Below, piece after piece: positions 39,543 to 47,882 of a DNA stretch of 64,000 nucleotides. Position 1 is the stretch's first letter. Every line of letters starts with the position of its first letter. The stretch comes from Catellatospora paridis (GTDB taxonomy: Bacteria; Actinomycetota; Actinomycetes; Mycobacteriales; Micromonosporaceae), in contig NZ_ML769313.1 in NCBI RefSeq assembly GCF_009720365.1, forward strand, positions 1-64,000, read 5' to 3'. The notes below the pieces were generated by a model that was not told where the DNA came from, made no database searches, and saw only the letters and a program-made list of their open reading frames with translations. The translations under genes were made by a program, and so were the position numbers.

Positions 39543-40334
39543 TCAGCAATTCCCGCGCGGGATGTACAGCGGGCGGTCGGTTTCCTCGGCGGCGTGGGAC
39601 GATGCCGCCGCGCCGACGAGCGTGGCCTCCGCGTGACTCGCCACGGCGGGCGACGGGACCACAGGCGCAGCGGCCTCGGGCGCGGAGTGGATCTCGGGAC
39701 CGCCCTGGATCTCGGCTTCGGCCTGGACCTGGGACGCGGCGTGCGGCTCGGGACGTGCGTCGGCGTAGGTCGTGGGGCTGACCCCGGTGATCGTGTGAGT
39801 CTCGGCCACCGCGTCGGTCTCGGCCGTGCTCGCAGCGGGGGAGGCGGTCGGTTCCGCCGCACCGGCCGCGGCCATCATCGCGGCGAACTCGTCGGTGTCG
39901 GAGTGCCCGGCGGGCTGAGCGGCGGCCAGTGCCGCGCCGTACGCCTCGGCGCTCAGGATCCCGGTGGGCTTCGGGGCGAGCAGGCCGATGGCCAGGCCGG
40001 TGATCACGGGCATCACCGAGTACGAGGAGGCGACGTCGGTGAAGTAGACGTCCAGCCCGATGTTGAACGCGCCGCCCAGGTAGAGGCCAAGGTCGCCGGC
40101 GGTGGTGACGGCGGCCCAGACGAGGCCGACGAGCACGCCCTCGGGGGCTGCCGCGATCGGGCGCTTGCGCAGGTAGCGGATGGCGAAGCCGAGTACCAGT
40201 GCCACCATCGTGGTCAGCTTGATCGACTCGTACAGGGCCTCGTGCTTGCCCTCGGCGGGCAGCAGCATCAGCGAGATGCCGACCATGCCCAGCCACACCG
40301 CCAGTCCGTAACCGAGCACGCGCGACGACCTCAT
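39543..40334 (-). CDS. Membrane protein with long Ala/Glu-rich cytoplasmic tail
   Basis: 263 residues. Four hydrophobic segments within residues 5-120 (VLGYGLAVWLGMVGISLMLL; TTMVALVLGFAIRYL; GVLVGLVWAAVTTAG; VMPVITGLAIGLLAP), then about 130 residues of low complexity (Ala, Glu, Pro, Thr). Very strong RBS GAGGAGGAA 7 bp before ATG 40334. No known family; role unknown. Confidence 0.8.
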   Translation of the reverse strand: MRSSRVLGYGLAVWLGMVGISLMLLPAEGKHEALYESIKLTTMVALVLGFAIRYLRKRPIAAAPEGVLVGLVWAAVTTAGDLGLYLGGAFNIGLDVYFTDVASSYSVMPVITGLAIGLLAPKPTGILSAEAYGAALAAAQPAGHSDTDEFAAMMAAAGAAEPTASPAASTAETDAVAETHTITGVSPTTYADARPEPHAASQVQAEAEIQGGPEIHSAPEAAAPVVPSPAVASHAEATLVGAAASSHAAEETDRPLYIPRGNC

Positions 40335-40573
40335 GGGCGATTCCTCCTCGAAAACGGGGTTCCTACCCTGCTAACCGCGCGGAGCGTGTCGAGGTCGCTA
40401 CCAACGAACACGCGGCCGCCAGTGTCGCTGCGGCGAGCCTGCCCCCACAGCGGACAGGACCGCTGGTGAGCAGCGTTCTCGGCACCGCCGGGTCGACCGC
40501 CGTGCTCATGCTGCTGGACAGTTGGAAACGCGACAGTTGCGCGATCAGCGACACGATGACGCTTCTGTGTCAC
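40331..40573 (-). CDS. Possible small ORF linking the STAND gene and membrane protein
   Basis: 80 codons from GTG 40573, overlapping the STAND stop (GTGA) and ending at TGA that overlaps the next ATG (ATGA). These junctions resemble an operon, but third-position GC is clearly lower than in neighbouring genes and the product is Arg-rich without a domain. Its end encodes the strong RBS of the following gene. Weak candidate. Confidence 0.25.
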   Translation of the reverse strand: MTQKRHRVADRATVAFPTVQQHEHGGRPGGAENAAHQRSCPLWGQARRSDTGGRVFVGSDLDTLRAVSRVGTPFSRRNRP

Positions 40574-42807
40574 CCGTCAGACGCACTTCCTAGCGAGGTC
40601 AGCTCTGACTGTGTCCTAAGTGTGTCCGGATGTTGGGTTCCGAGGAGTCGAGACTGCTCGGCGAGAGTTTCTCTCAGCAGTGTCCGGGCTTCATCCAGTC
40701 GACCCACCATCCGCAGGGTGCAGGCGGTGAGATACGCCGAGCGCAACGTGTCGGGATCTTGGGCACCGAGCAGTGCCTGCTTCTCACTCAGTACCCTCTG
40801 GTGGATGTCAAGGCCACGGTCGATCTCACCCTGCTTGACGAGCACCAACGCAAGGTTGGTCCGGGCGGCCAACGTGTTCTGGTGAGGTTGCCCGAGGTGA
40901 GCCTCGGGGAAGTCGCGAACTGCGTGCTCGAGCAGCGCGCGAGCTTCGTCGAGTTCGCCCAGATCATATTTGACGCGCCCGAGGTTGTTCATCGACACCA
41001 GTGCGTCCGGATGTTTTGGGCCGAGAGTACGTTGTCGCACATTTAGAGTTCGCTGGTGGAGCTCCCCGGCCTCTTCGAGCAGGCCCGTTCGCCGGAAAAC
41101 GGTCGCGAGATTGTTCATGGCATTCAAAGTGTCGGGGTGCTCAGCGCCCAGAAGCTCTGTGCGGAGCGCGATGCACTCGGCATGAAGTGGTGCGGCGCTG
41201 TCAAAGTTGCCGATGTCGTCCAGGTAGTAGGCAAGCCAGTAGGTGAGGTCGGCTACTGTGCGTGTCCGCAGATCCACGCGTCTGCAGTGTTCCAGAACCG
41301 TCTCGGCGTGCGGCCGGAGCTTGGCACAACGCTCCCACTCATGCGTCTGGCTACCTACCCAGCGCGGCCGCGGAAACGTGGCTTCCAGGAGTGTGGCTGC
41401 GCGTTTGATGAAGGCGCTCCTGCGCCGGGAGTGGCTGACCTCGGTCGTCACTACCAGTTGCAGCATGACGTGCATTTGGATGGTGCTGCCGGGTTGATCT
41501 ATCTGGACCAATGACAGGTCGTTGAGCACCGAGATCACCCTGTCGACCGAGTCAGGGTTGCGGAGCATCCCAGGCAGTAGATCGGTCGGTAGAGGTGCTG
41601 ATGCGAAATGTGCTAGCAGGTACAGCAGGTCGACTGCGTCAGTGTTCTGACTCTCTGCCTCTTCGATGCTCATGGACCACGTGCGGAATACGGGCAGCGG
41701 GTAGTTCGGCGGCTTCTTCGCCATGAATACCTGCTCCAGGCGGGTGGTTAGCCGAGAGAGGTATGCGACGTAGTCAATACCGGTGCTGTTGCAGTAGGCG
41801 GCTGCTTGTTCAAGGGCCAGCGGAAGGCCGCCGAGCTGTTCGGCGAGTTGCGCGGCACCTAGGGGGTTCCGCTGACCAGCGCGCCGTGCGAGGAACTCGG
41901 CTGACGACGTCGGGTCCAATGGTGCGACTCTGTGAGGTTGTACGGCGCCGCGCCAGTCCGCGTGGCGGGAGGTTATGAGTGTCACGCCACTGCCAGTGGT
42001 GGGCAACAGGCCTTCGATGGTCGTCGGGTCGCGGACATCGTCGTACACGAGGACGAATCCGGACAAGTTTCCGAGATGCATCAAGCACCTCTTTGCGTCT
42101 TCGGGCTTGTCGTCAGTGCTGGCGAGTCCCAGGTGTGCCAGGAGCTCGGTCAGCCCAGTGATCAGATATTCGCGGCGCGCAGCGTTGATAAACCACCCGA
42201 CTTCCACATCGGGTCGACTTAGATGGGCATGACGGAGTGCCAGTTGGGTCTTTCCGACACCGCCCATGCCGTGGATCGCTATCGCGCATGGTGACTGCTC
42301 TTCGGAGTACTTGCTGATCTCCTCCAGATCCGTCTCGCGTCCGGTGAAACTCCTGCACGGCTGGGGGATGTCCCAGATCCGGGCCAGCGAAGCGGGTGCA
42401 GCTGTGGCGGGCCGTGTTCTTGACTTTTCGAGCTGGTCCAAGGTTCCCTTCGCCACGAGCCCGGCCCCAAGGGTGGATACCGGAATCGCCAGGAACCACC
42501 ATGGATTGAGCAAACCGGCTATTCCGCTCGCCAATGCGCCGAGCCCCATGACAACAGCTATTCGAGTATTACGGCTGATCTTCAACAGAACCTCTGTGAT
42601 CACAGGTTTGCCGGAATGGCCGCTCGCTCCCGACAGGAAGGAGGCACCGATTCGGGTAAACGGCGGGGGCGAACGGGAGTCGCTATGGAAACGCTGCAGT
42701 ATCGGCTTCACGACTGTCAACGCAGAGGTATCGAGCAGGTGATTCTTGGCCGCAATGTGGGAACTGCTTGTGTTCGGTGTTCGGTGCTCGTCCCGGACCG
42801 GATTCAT
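40570..42807 (-). CDS. STAND NTPase: membrane hairpin, NB-ARC, kinesin-light-chain-type TPRs
   Basis: 745 residues from ATG 42807; start uncertain (TTG 42837, GTG 42603 also possible because the first 70 residues look unstructured). With ATG numbering: two hydrophobic segments at about 83-100 and 103-120, P-loop GMGGVGKTQ near 180-188, Walker B VLVYDD near 252-257, TLITSRHADW sensor; AAA lid; then from about 535 four 42-residue TPR_10/12 repeats (LGAEHPDTLNAMNNLATVF, LGPKHPDALVSMNNLG). Similar to TPR proteins of the FxSxx-COOH type and to STAND immunity proteins, but no known effector domain or FxsA partner. Markedly lower GC than its neighbours, suggesting acquisition. Function unproven: sensor/signal ATPase. 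Confidence 0.85.
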   Translation of the reverse strand: MNPVRDEHRTPNTSSSHIAAKNHLLDTSALTVVKPILQRFHSDSRSPPPFTRIGASFLSGASGHSGKPVITEVLLKISRNTRIAVVMGLGALASGIAGLLNPWWFLAIPVSTLGAGLVAKGTLDQLEKSRTRPATAAPASLARIWDIPQPCRSFTGRETDLEEISKYSEEQSPCAIAIHGMGGVGKTQLALRHAHLSRPDVEVGWFINAARREYLITGLTELLAHLGLASTDDKPEDAKRCLMHLGNLSGFVLVYDDVRDPTTIEGLLPTTGSGVTLITSRHADWRGAVQPHRVAPLDPTSSAEFLARRAGQRNPLGAAQLAEQLGGLPLALEQAAAYCNSTGIDYVAYLSRLTTRLEQVFMAKKPPNYPLPVFRTWSMSIEEAESQNTDAVDLLYLLAHFASAPLPTDLLPGMLRNPDSVDRVISVLNDLSLVQIDQPGSTIQMHVMLQLVVTTEVSHSRRRSAFIKRAATLLEATFPRPRWVGSQTHEWERCAKLRPHAETVLEHCRRVDLRTRTVADLTYWLAYYLDDIGNFDSAAPLHAECIALRTELLGAEHPDTLNAMNNLATVFRRTGLLEEAGELHQRTLNVRQRTLGPKHPDALVSMNNLGRVKYDLGELDEARALLEHAVRDFPEAHLGQPHQNTLAARTNLALVLVKQGEIDRGLDIHQRVLSEKQALLGAQDPDTLRSAYLTACTLRMVGRLDEARTLLRETLAEQSRLLGTQHPDTLRTQSELTSLGSASDG

Positions 42808-42926
42808 AATTTGGCGCAAGGGTATGAATGCGCGCAAGTCGTCAGCGGTCGCCGGCTCCTATGACGGGCAGTCAGGTGACAGGCGATCGCGCCTGCCACC
42901 TGAGCCCACCGTTCGTTATCCGGGCC

Positions 42927-44159
42927 TCACCCAAGATCTGCTGCGCGCGCATCCACGGCACCGCATATCGCAGCCAAGGCTTGGGCGTACGGCATCGGCG
43001 GCAGCTGCCGCCCGTCGCGCAGCCGCAGCGAGACCTCGCCGGAGTCCGCCTCGCGGGCGCCGATGACGGCCAGGTAGGGCACCCGGCGCTGGGCGGCCTC
43101 GCGGATGCGCAGCCCCAGCGACCCGTCGAGGCTCAGCGACGCCCGCAGACCGGCGCGCAGTGCCTGCTCGGCGAACAGCCGTGCCGCCGCGTCCTGCGCC
43201 TCGCCGACCGGGGCGACGGCCAGCTGCACGGGGGCGTACCAGACCGGGAACGCGCCCTGGTGCACCTCCAACAGGTGGGCCAGCAGCCGTTCCATGCTGC
43301 CGACGATGCTGCGGTGCACCATCACCGGCCGGGCCGGGTTGCCGTCGCGGCCGGTGTACGACAGGTCGAAGCGCTCCGGCTGGGCGAAGTCCACCTGCAC
43401 GGTGGCCAGGGTCGACTCCCGCCCGGCGAGGTCGCGCACCTGGATGTCGATCTTCGGCCCGTAGAACGCGGCCTCGCCCGGAGCCTGTTCGAACGGCACC
43501 CCGGCCTGCACCAGGGCGTCGCGCAGCAGCGCCTCCGCGCGGGCCCAGTCGGCATCCGCGCCGAGGTAGCCCGCGCCCGGCCCGCGCAGCGACAGCCGGT
43601 AGCCGTCGGCGGCGAAGCCGAGCGCCGGGTGGATCCGCGCGCACATGGCCAGCACCAGCGCGACCTCCGCGCCGACCTGGTCGAGCGAGCAGAACACGTG
43701 CGCGTCGTTGAGCGAGATCGCTCGCACCCGGCTCAGCCCGCCGACGACGCCGGAGCGTTCGGCGCGGTACATGCCGCCCAGCTCGGCGATGCGGACCGGC
43801 AGCTCGCGGTAGGAGCGACCGCGGGAGCGGAACACCATCGCGTGGTGCGGGCACAGGCTCGGGCGCAGCATCAGCGCCTCGGCGTCGTCGGCGGGCGCGG
43901 CGGGATCGTCGGACATCGCCGGGAACATGTCGTCGGCGAACTTCGCCAGATGCCCGGACCGCTCGTACATCTGGCGTTTGGCCATCGGCGGGGAGTAGAC
44001 GTGCTGGTATCCGGCGAGGCGTTCCTCCTCGCGGACGAACTCCTCGATGGCGTGGCGGGCGGCGGCGCCGGCGGGCAGCCACAGCGGCAGGCCCGCGCCG
44101 ATCATCGGGTCGGAGTGGTAGATCTCGAGTTCGCGGCCGAGGCGGCGGTGGTCCTTCAC
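42927..44159 (-). CDS. thrS: Threonyl-tRNA synthetase core lacking TGS and editing domains
   Basis: 410 residues versus about 640-690 for bacterial ThrRS. It starts directly at the class II core (LEIYHSDPMIGAGLPLWLPA) and keeps motif 1, motif 2 (YRAERSGVVGGLSRVRAISL), motif 3 (HRSIVGSMERLL) and the zinc ligands Cys103, His154 and His282, followed by the anticodon-binding domain. The N1/TGS and N2 editing domains are absent from the sequence upstream, which instead holds a regulatory leader. GTG 44159 has GGGAG 7 bp upstream. Probably a second, non-editing ThrRS; auxiliary synthetases of this kind can confer resistance to synthetase inhibitors (inference). Confidence 0.9.
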   Translation of the reverse strand: MKDHRRLGRELEIYHSDPMIGAGLPLWLPAGAAARHAIEEFVREEERLAGYQHVYSPPMAKRQMYERSGHLAKFADDMFPAMSDDPAAPADDAEALMLRPSLCPHHAMVFRSRGRSYRELPVRIAELGGMYRAERSGVVGGLSRVRAISLNDAHVFCSLDQVGAEVALVLAMCARIHPALGFAADGYRLSLRGPGAGYLGADADWARAEALLRDALVQAGVPFEQAPGEAAFYGPKIDIQVRDLAGRESTLATVQVDFAQPERFDLSYTGRDGNPARPVMVHRSIVGSMERLLAHLLEVHQGAFPVWYAPVQLAVAPVGEAQDAAARLFAEQALRAGLRASLSLDGSLGLRIREAAQRRVPYLAVIGAREADSGEVSLRLRDGRQLPPMPYAQALAAICGAVDARAADLG

Positions 44160-44212
44160 GGTGTGCTCCCTGGGAGTGAAACGGCCCGGCCACCCGTGGG
44201 GCGGATACGCGC

Positions 44213-44240
44213 CGGCCCCGGGGCGTGTGCCCCGGGGCCG
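44213..44240 (-). terminator. Attenuator terminator hairpin upstream of thrS
   Basis: Perfect 12-bp stem CGGCCCCGGGGC with complement and 4-nt loop, between the leader ORF stop (44265) and the thrS start (44159). Placed as an intrinsic terminator in a transcription attenuator. Confidence 0.72.
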
Positions 44241-44264
44241 ACGGTCGACTGAAAGATCAGCAGG

Positions 44265-44324
44265 TCAACGCGTACGAGCGCCGGGACGTCCCGGCGTCGT
44301 CGTGCTGACCATGTGCTGATGCAT
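44265..44324 (-). CDS. Threonine-rich leader peptide of thrS
   Basis: 19-codon ORF MHQHMVSTTTPGRPGARTR. Three consecutive Thr codons (ACG ACG ACG) at positions 8-10 and a fourth at 18. An in-frame ATG at 44336 would add four residues (MVLG). It ends 105 bp before thrS. Ribosome stalling at the ACG run under low charged tRNA-Thr would change folding downstream and prevent terminator formation, as described for auxiliary trpS1 of Streptomyces with Trp codons. RBS is weak. Confidence 0.65.
   Translation of the reverse strand: MHQHMVSTTTPGRPGARTR
44279..44296 (-). promoter_or_regulatory. Leader palindrome directly after the Thr codon run
   Basis: CGCCGGGACGTCCCGGCG, an 18-nt perfect palindrome inside the leader ORF whose 5' side overlaps the last ACG codon of the Thr run. 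Probably the first hairpin that a stalled ribosome would block. Confidence 0.6.
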
Positions 44325-44420
44325 ACCGAGCACCATAGCGTGGCCGCCGCACCCTGGGGCAAGCGATATCGGTCACCGAGGTACCTTCGGATCGAGGAGT
44401 CGATCACCCGGGGGTGAACG

Positions 44421-44807
44421 GTGGCGCACTGGTACGAGTCGAGCATCGACAGGCAGATCCGTGAGGCGCAGGAGCGCGGCGAGTTCGACGACCTGCCCGG
44501 CGCGGGCAAGCCGCTGCCCGGGGCGGGCGAGACGCTGCACGACGACTGGTGGCTGCGCGACCTCGTCCAGCGGGAGAACCTGTCCGGGGCCATCCCGGCC
44601 ACCCTGCTGCTGCGCCGCGACGTCGAAGACCTCCCTGACGCGCTCGCGAACAAGAACTCCGAGCAGGCGGTACGCGCATACGTCGCGGAACTGAACGCGC
44701 GGGTGGTCCGCGCGCACCGGGGCGAACTGGCCGGTCCCGCGGTGGCCCTCGCCCTGGTCGACGCCGACGACGCGGTGCGCCAGTGGCGCGCCCGCCGCAC
44801 CCGCTGA
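44421..44807 (+). CDS. DUF1992 (DnaJC28-like) protein
   Basis: 128 residues. The DUF1992 signature covers residues 5-75: YESSIDRQIREAQERGEFDD, LPGAGKPL, then DDWWLRDLV. Found as a stand-alone bacterial protein (YhdN-like region of DnaJ homolog C28); function unknown. GTG 44421 has GGGGGTG upstream. Divergent from the thrS leader; stops 4 bp from the convergent hydrolase stop. Confidence 0.9.
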   Translation: MAHWYESSIDRQIREAQERGEFDDLPGAGKPLPGAGETLHDDWWLRDLVQRENLSGAIPATLLLRRDVEDLPDALANKNSEQAVRAYVAELNARVVRAHRGELAGPAVALALVDADDAVRQWRARRTR

Positions 44808-44811
44808 CCGG

Positions 44812-46377
44812 CTAGTCGAACGGCTGCTGGTCGGGCTGGCAGACGGTGCCCCTCGGCGGGGTCACCAGGTCGACCAGGTAGCGCTCGCGTGCCTGGTCGA
44901 TGCACTTGCTGGGGACCTGGTAGCTCGGGTGGCCGTAGCCGTTCAAGGTGAGCAGCACGGCGTTGGCGAGCAGCTTCTCGGTGGCCTGGGCGTTGTGGTA
45001 CGGCGTGCCGGGGTCGTACCGGGCGCTGATCAGCAGCACCGGCGTCTGCGTCGGGGCGCTCCACGGCCCGGCGTAACGGTCCGCGTCGTCGGCGGGCCAG
45101 TTCGCGGCACACGGCGCCCACAGCCACCAGCCAAGCACCGCGCCCCACAGTTTGCCCGCCTCGGTGAACCGGGCGATCTCCTGCGGCCACTGCGACACCG
45201 GGTTGCGGGCGCGGCCGTCCACACAGCTGATCGCGGCCGACGTGGTCGCCCCGGCGAACCCCGCGGGGCTCTGCATCTGCCGGGCCGAGGTCAGCAGGGC
45301 CGAGGCGTCTCCACCGGCGGCGGCGTCGAGGTCCTTGGCGAACTGCGGCCAGGTCAGCGGCAGGCGCAGCGGGTTGAACGTGGACAGCTGCAGGTCGCCG
45401 TAGCTGAGCGTGCCGGGCGGATCGGCGTGCGGGGCCGGGATCGGCGCGCGGCGCGCCATGGCGAACAGGGTCTCCACCCGCTGCGCGACCGGCTCGCCGT
45501 GCCCGGCGAGCGCGCACCGGCCCGCGGCGGCCTCCTGGCACAGCTTGACGAACTGCGCGAACACCTCGTCGGCCGACGACACGTTGTCGGCGGTCCGGCT
45601 CTCGGCGCTGGTGGTGTACTCGACCGCGTCGACGATGCCGTCGAGCATCATCGCCCTGGTCCGGCCTGGGAACAGGTTGAGGTACGTCTGGCCGATCATC
45701 GAGCCGTAGGACAGACCCACGTAGGTGAGCTGCCTGTCGCCGACGAGTTCGCGCAGCGCGTCGAGGTCGCGGGCGGTGTCCGCGGTGGAGATGTGCGACA
45801 GCAGCTTGCCGCTCACCTCGCCGCACCGCCGCGCCAGCTCGACGGCCCTGGCCTCGTACGCCGCCGACTCGGCGGCGGTGGACGGGATCGTCACACCCTG
45901 CCAGAACTTCGTCTCGTCCGCCTCGCTGGGGAAACACCTGACCGGGGAGCTGCCCTCGGTGCCGCGCGGATCCCAGCCGACCACGTCGAAGCGCCCGCCG
46001 CCCCACGCATCGAAGTCTTCCCCGCCGCCGCGCACCAGCTCGACGCCGCTCTGACCGGGACCGCCGGGATTCATGAACATCGACCCGATGCGCTCCTGCG
46101 GACGGCTCGCCAGGTGGCGGATCACCGCGAGCTCGATGCGCGGCCCGTCGGGTTCGGACCAGTCGAGCGGCACCGGCACCTCGGCGCACTGGAACTTCGC
46201 GTCCAGACCTTCGCAGCCGGTCCACGCGATGCCCGGCTGGGCACGTCCGGGGCCGGGTGTCGGCGCCGCCGTCTGCTGCGTCGTCGCGCACGCTGCCGCC
46301 AGGCACAGCACGGCCACGGCCGCGGCCATGCGACCCCGTGGACGGCGACGCCGCGCGGTGCCACCCTGCGACATCAT
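44812..46377 (-). CDS. Secreted alpha/beta-hydrolase lipoprotein, tripeptidyl-aminopeptidase-like (TAP family)
   Basis: 521 residues. Arg-rich N-region and lipobox LAAAC with Cys30. Mature part: oxyanion FMNPGGPGQSG, WDPRGTEGSSPV, nucleophile elbow GLSYGS near 225, and the TAP C-terminal domain with PVLLISARYDPGTPYHNA (Asp) and GYGHPSY (His). Matches Streptomyces Slp/tripeptidyl aminopeptidases; membrane-anchored on the outside, releasing short peptides. Start ATG 46377 or 46374. Confidence 0.92.
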   Translation of the reverse strand: MMSQGGTARRRRPRGRMAAAVAVLCLAAACATTQQTAAPTPGPGRAQPGIAWTGCEGLDAKFQCAEVPVPLDWSEPDGPRIELAVIRHLASRPQERIGSMFMNPGGPGQSGVELVRGGGEDFDAWGGGRFDVVGWDPRGTEGSSPVRCFPSEADETKFWQGVTIPSTAAESAAYEARAVELARRCGEVSGKLLSHISTADTARDLDALRELVGDRQLTYVGLSYGSMIGQTYLNLFPGRTRAMMLDGIVDAVEYTTSAESRTADNVSSADEVFAQFVKLCQEAAAGRCALAGHGEPVAQRVETLFAMARRAPIPAPHADPPGTLSYGDLQLSTFNPLRLPLTWPQFAKDLDAAAGGDASALLTSARQMQSPAGFAGATTSAAISCVDGRARNPVSQWPQEIARFTEAGKLWGAVLGWWLWAPCAANWPADDADRYAGPWSAPTQTPVLLISARYDPGTPYHNAQATEKLLANAVLLTLNGYGHPSYQVPSKCIDQARERYLVDLVTPPRGTVCQPDQQPFD

Positions 46378-46431
46378 GGACCCCCTTCGCCGATGACGTG
46401 TCCGCCGTCCGGCGCTCCGGCCGCGCCGTTG

Positions 46432-47706
46432 TCAGGCGTCGCGCAGCAATGGGCAGGTCATGCAGTGGCCGCCGCCGCGGCCCTTGCCGATCTCGAACCC
46501 GTCGATCTCGACGACCTCGATGCCCGCCTCGCGGTACTTGCGGTTGCTGTAGACGTTCTTCGAGTACGCCACGACCACGCCGGGGGACAGCGCGACCACG
46601 TTGTTGGCGCAGTCCCACTGCTCGCGTTCCTGCTGGGCCTCGTCGCCGCCGGTGGTGATGACCCGCAGTTCCTTCTCGTGGGACAGCCCGATGGCGTGCG
46701 CGACGGCGGCCAGGAAGCTGTCCTCGGCGGTGACGTCGAGCGTGCCCGCTTTGTCGCCGGGGCGGATGCTGTACGCCGTGGTGCCGTCGACGACCTTCGG
46801 GTAGACGGTGACCGTGTCGCGGTCCATGAACGTGAACACCACGTCCAGGTGCATGAACTGGCGCTTGCGCTCCAGCTGCACCGCGATGATCCGTTCGGCC
46901 GCGCCCTTGGCGAACAGCCGCTGCGCCAGGATCTCCACCATCTGCGGGGTGGTGCGCTCGCTGATCCCGATCAGGACGGTGCGGTTGCCGACTGGCATCA
47001 CGTCCCCACCCTCGATCGACGAGCGCCCGAAGGACTGTATGTCGAACTCGTCGTGCTCGTCCTTGCCCGCGTCCGGGAACCAGAAATTGATCTTCTCTTG
47101 CCGGAACATCGGGTGGAAGCGGTACACCGTGCCCAGGTTGACGGTCTCCAGCTGGCGCGACGGCCAGTACATCGGGTTCAGCGAGACGCCCTCGTAGATC
47201 CAGCACGAGGTGTCCCGGGTGAACAGGTGGTTGGGTAGCGGCGGCAGGATGAACGACGAGCCGACCGTGGTCGCCACGGCCAGTGAGCGCGCCGCGAGCC
47301 GGTCGTCGTCGGCGAACTGCATCAGCTCGGCCCGGGTCACCCCGCCGGTCAGATGCGTCGCGAGGGTCTTGGGGTCCATGTTGGCCAGCGCCTCGCGCAC
47401 CGCGTCGACCATGGCCGGACCCACCGTGTACGGGCTGACGGTGTGCCCGATGACCCACTCGCGCGCCTCGGGCGAGGACAGGGCCTCGGTGAGCAGGTCG
47501 TGCAGCAGGAACACCTCGATGTCGCGGGCCCGCAGCTCGGCGACGAACTGGTCGTGCTCCTGCTGCGCCCGCTCCACCCACAGCACGTCGTCGAAGAGCA
47601 GCTCGCCCCGGTTGGACGGGGTGAGCCGGCGCAGCGCCAGGTCGGGGCGGTGCACCAGCACCTTGCGCAGCCTGCCGACCTCCGAGTGGACTCCGAATCC
47701 GGTCAT
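46432..47706 (-). CDS. arcA: Arginine deiminase
   Basis: 424 residues, full length. Guanidino-modifying enzyme motifs: LFTRDTSCWI (Asp), SIEGGDVM (Glu), FMHLDVVFTF (His, Asp) and catalytic Cys415 in GGGHCMTCPL. Converts arginine to citrulline and ammonia. No arcB or arcC next to it, so a solitary enzyme here. Start ATG 47706 preceded by GAAGGAG. Confidence 0.95.
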   Translation of the reverse strand: MTGFGVHSEVGRLRKVLVHRPDLALRRLTPSNRGELLFDDVLWVERAQQEHDQFVAELRARDIEVFLLHDLLTEALSSPEAREWVIGHTVSPYTVGPAMVDAVREALANMDPKTLATHLTGGVTRAELMQFADDDRLAARSLAVATTVGSSFILPPLPNHLFTRDTSCWIYEGVSLNPMYWPSRQLETVNLGTVYRFHPMFRQEKINFWFPDAGKDEHDEFDIQSFGRSSIEGGDVMPVGNRTVLIGISERTTPQMVEILAQRLFAKGAAERIIAVQLERKRQFMHLDVVFTFMDRDTVTVYPKVVDGTTAYSIRPGDKAGTLDVTAEDSFLAAVAHAIGLSHEKELRVITTGGDEAQQEREQWDCANNVVALSPGVVVAYSKNVYSNRKYREAGIEVVEIDGFEIGKGRGGGHCMTCPLLRDA

Positions 47707-47809
47707 CGCGCGCTCCTTCGCCGCAGCCCTCCCGCCGCCCTCGCCGCTGCCCCGAATGCTACGTCCGTTTCACCTCCTTCGCGCCGAATCGACGCTTCGC
47801 GCACAACGA

Positions 47810-47857
47810 GGGAAGGGCACCTTCACGACGCTATGCGTCGTAGAAGGTGCCCTTCCC
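47810..47857. repeat. Intergenic palindrome, family A copy 3
   Basis: Arms GGGAAGGGCACCTTC and GAAGGTGCCCTTCCC plus an inner ACGACGC/GCGTCGT pair, so the stem extends to about 22 bp with one unpaired A. Located between two minus-strand genes (arcA and the lysozyme), unlike the other two copies, which sit between convergent genes. Confidence 0.87.
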
Positions 47858-47882
47858 GTCATTGCCGGGCTCCGGCCAGGCG

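Noticed and set aside
44160-44420. T-box riboswitch upstream of thrS
   Set aside because: No AGGGUGGNACCGCG T-box core or antiterminator of that type; a leader ORF with Thr codons explains the region better.
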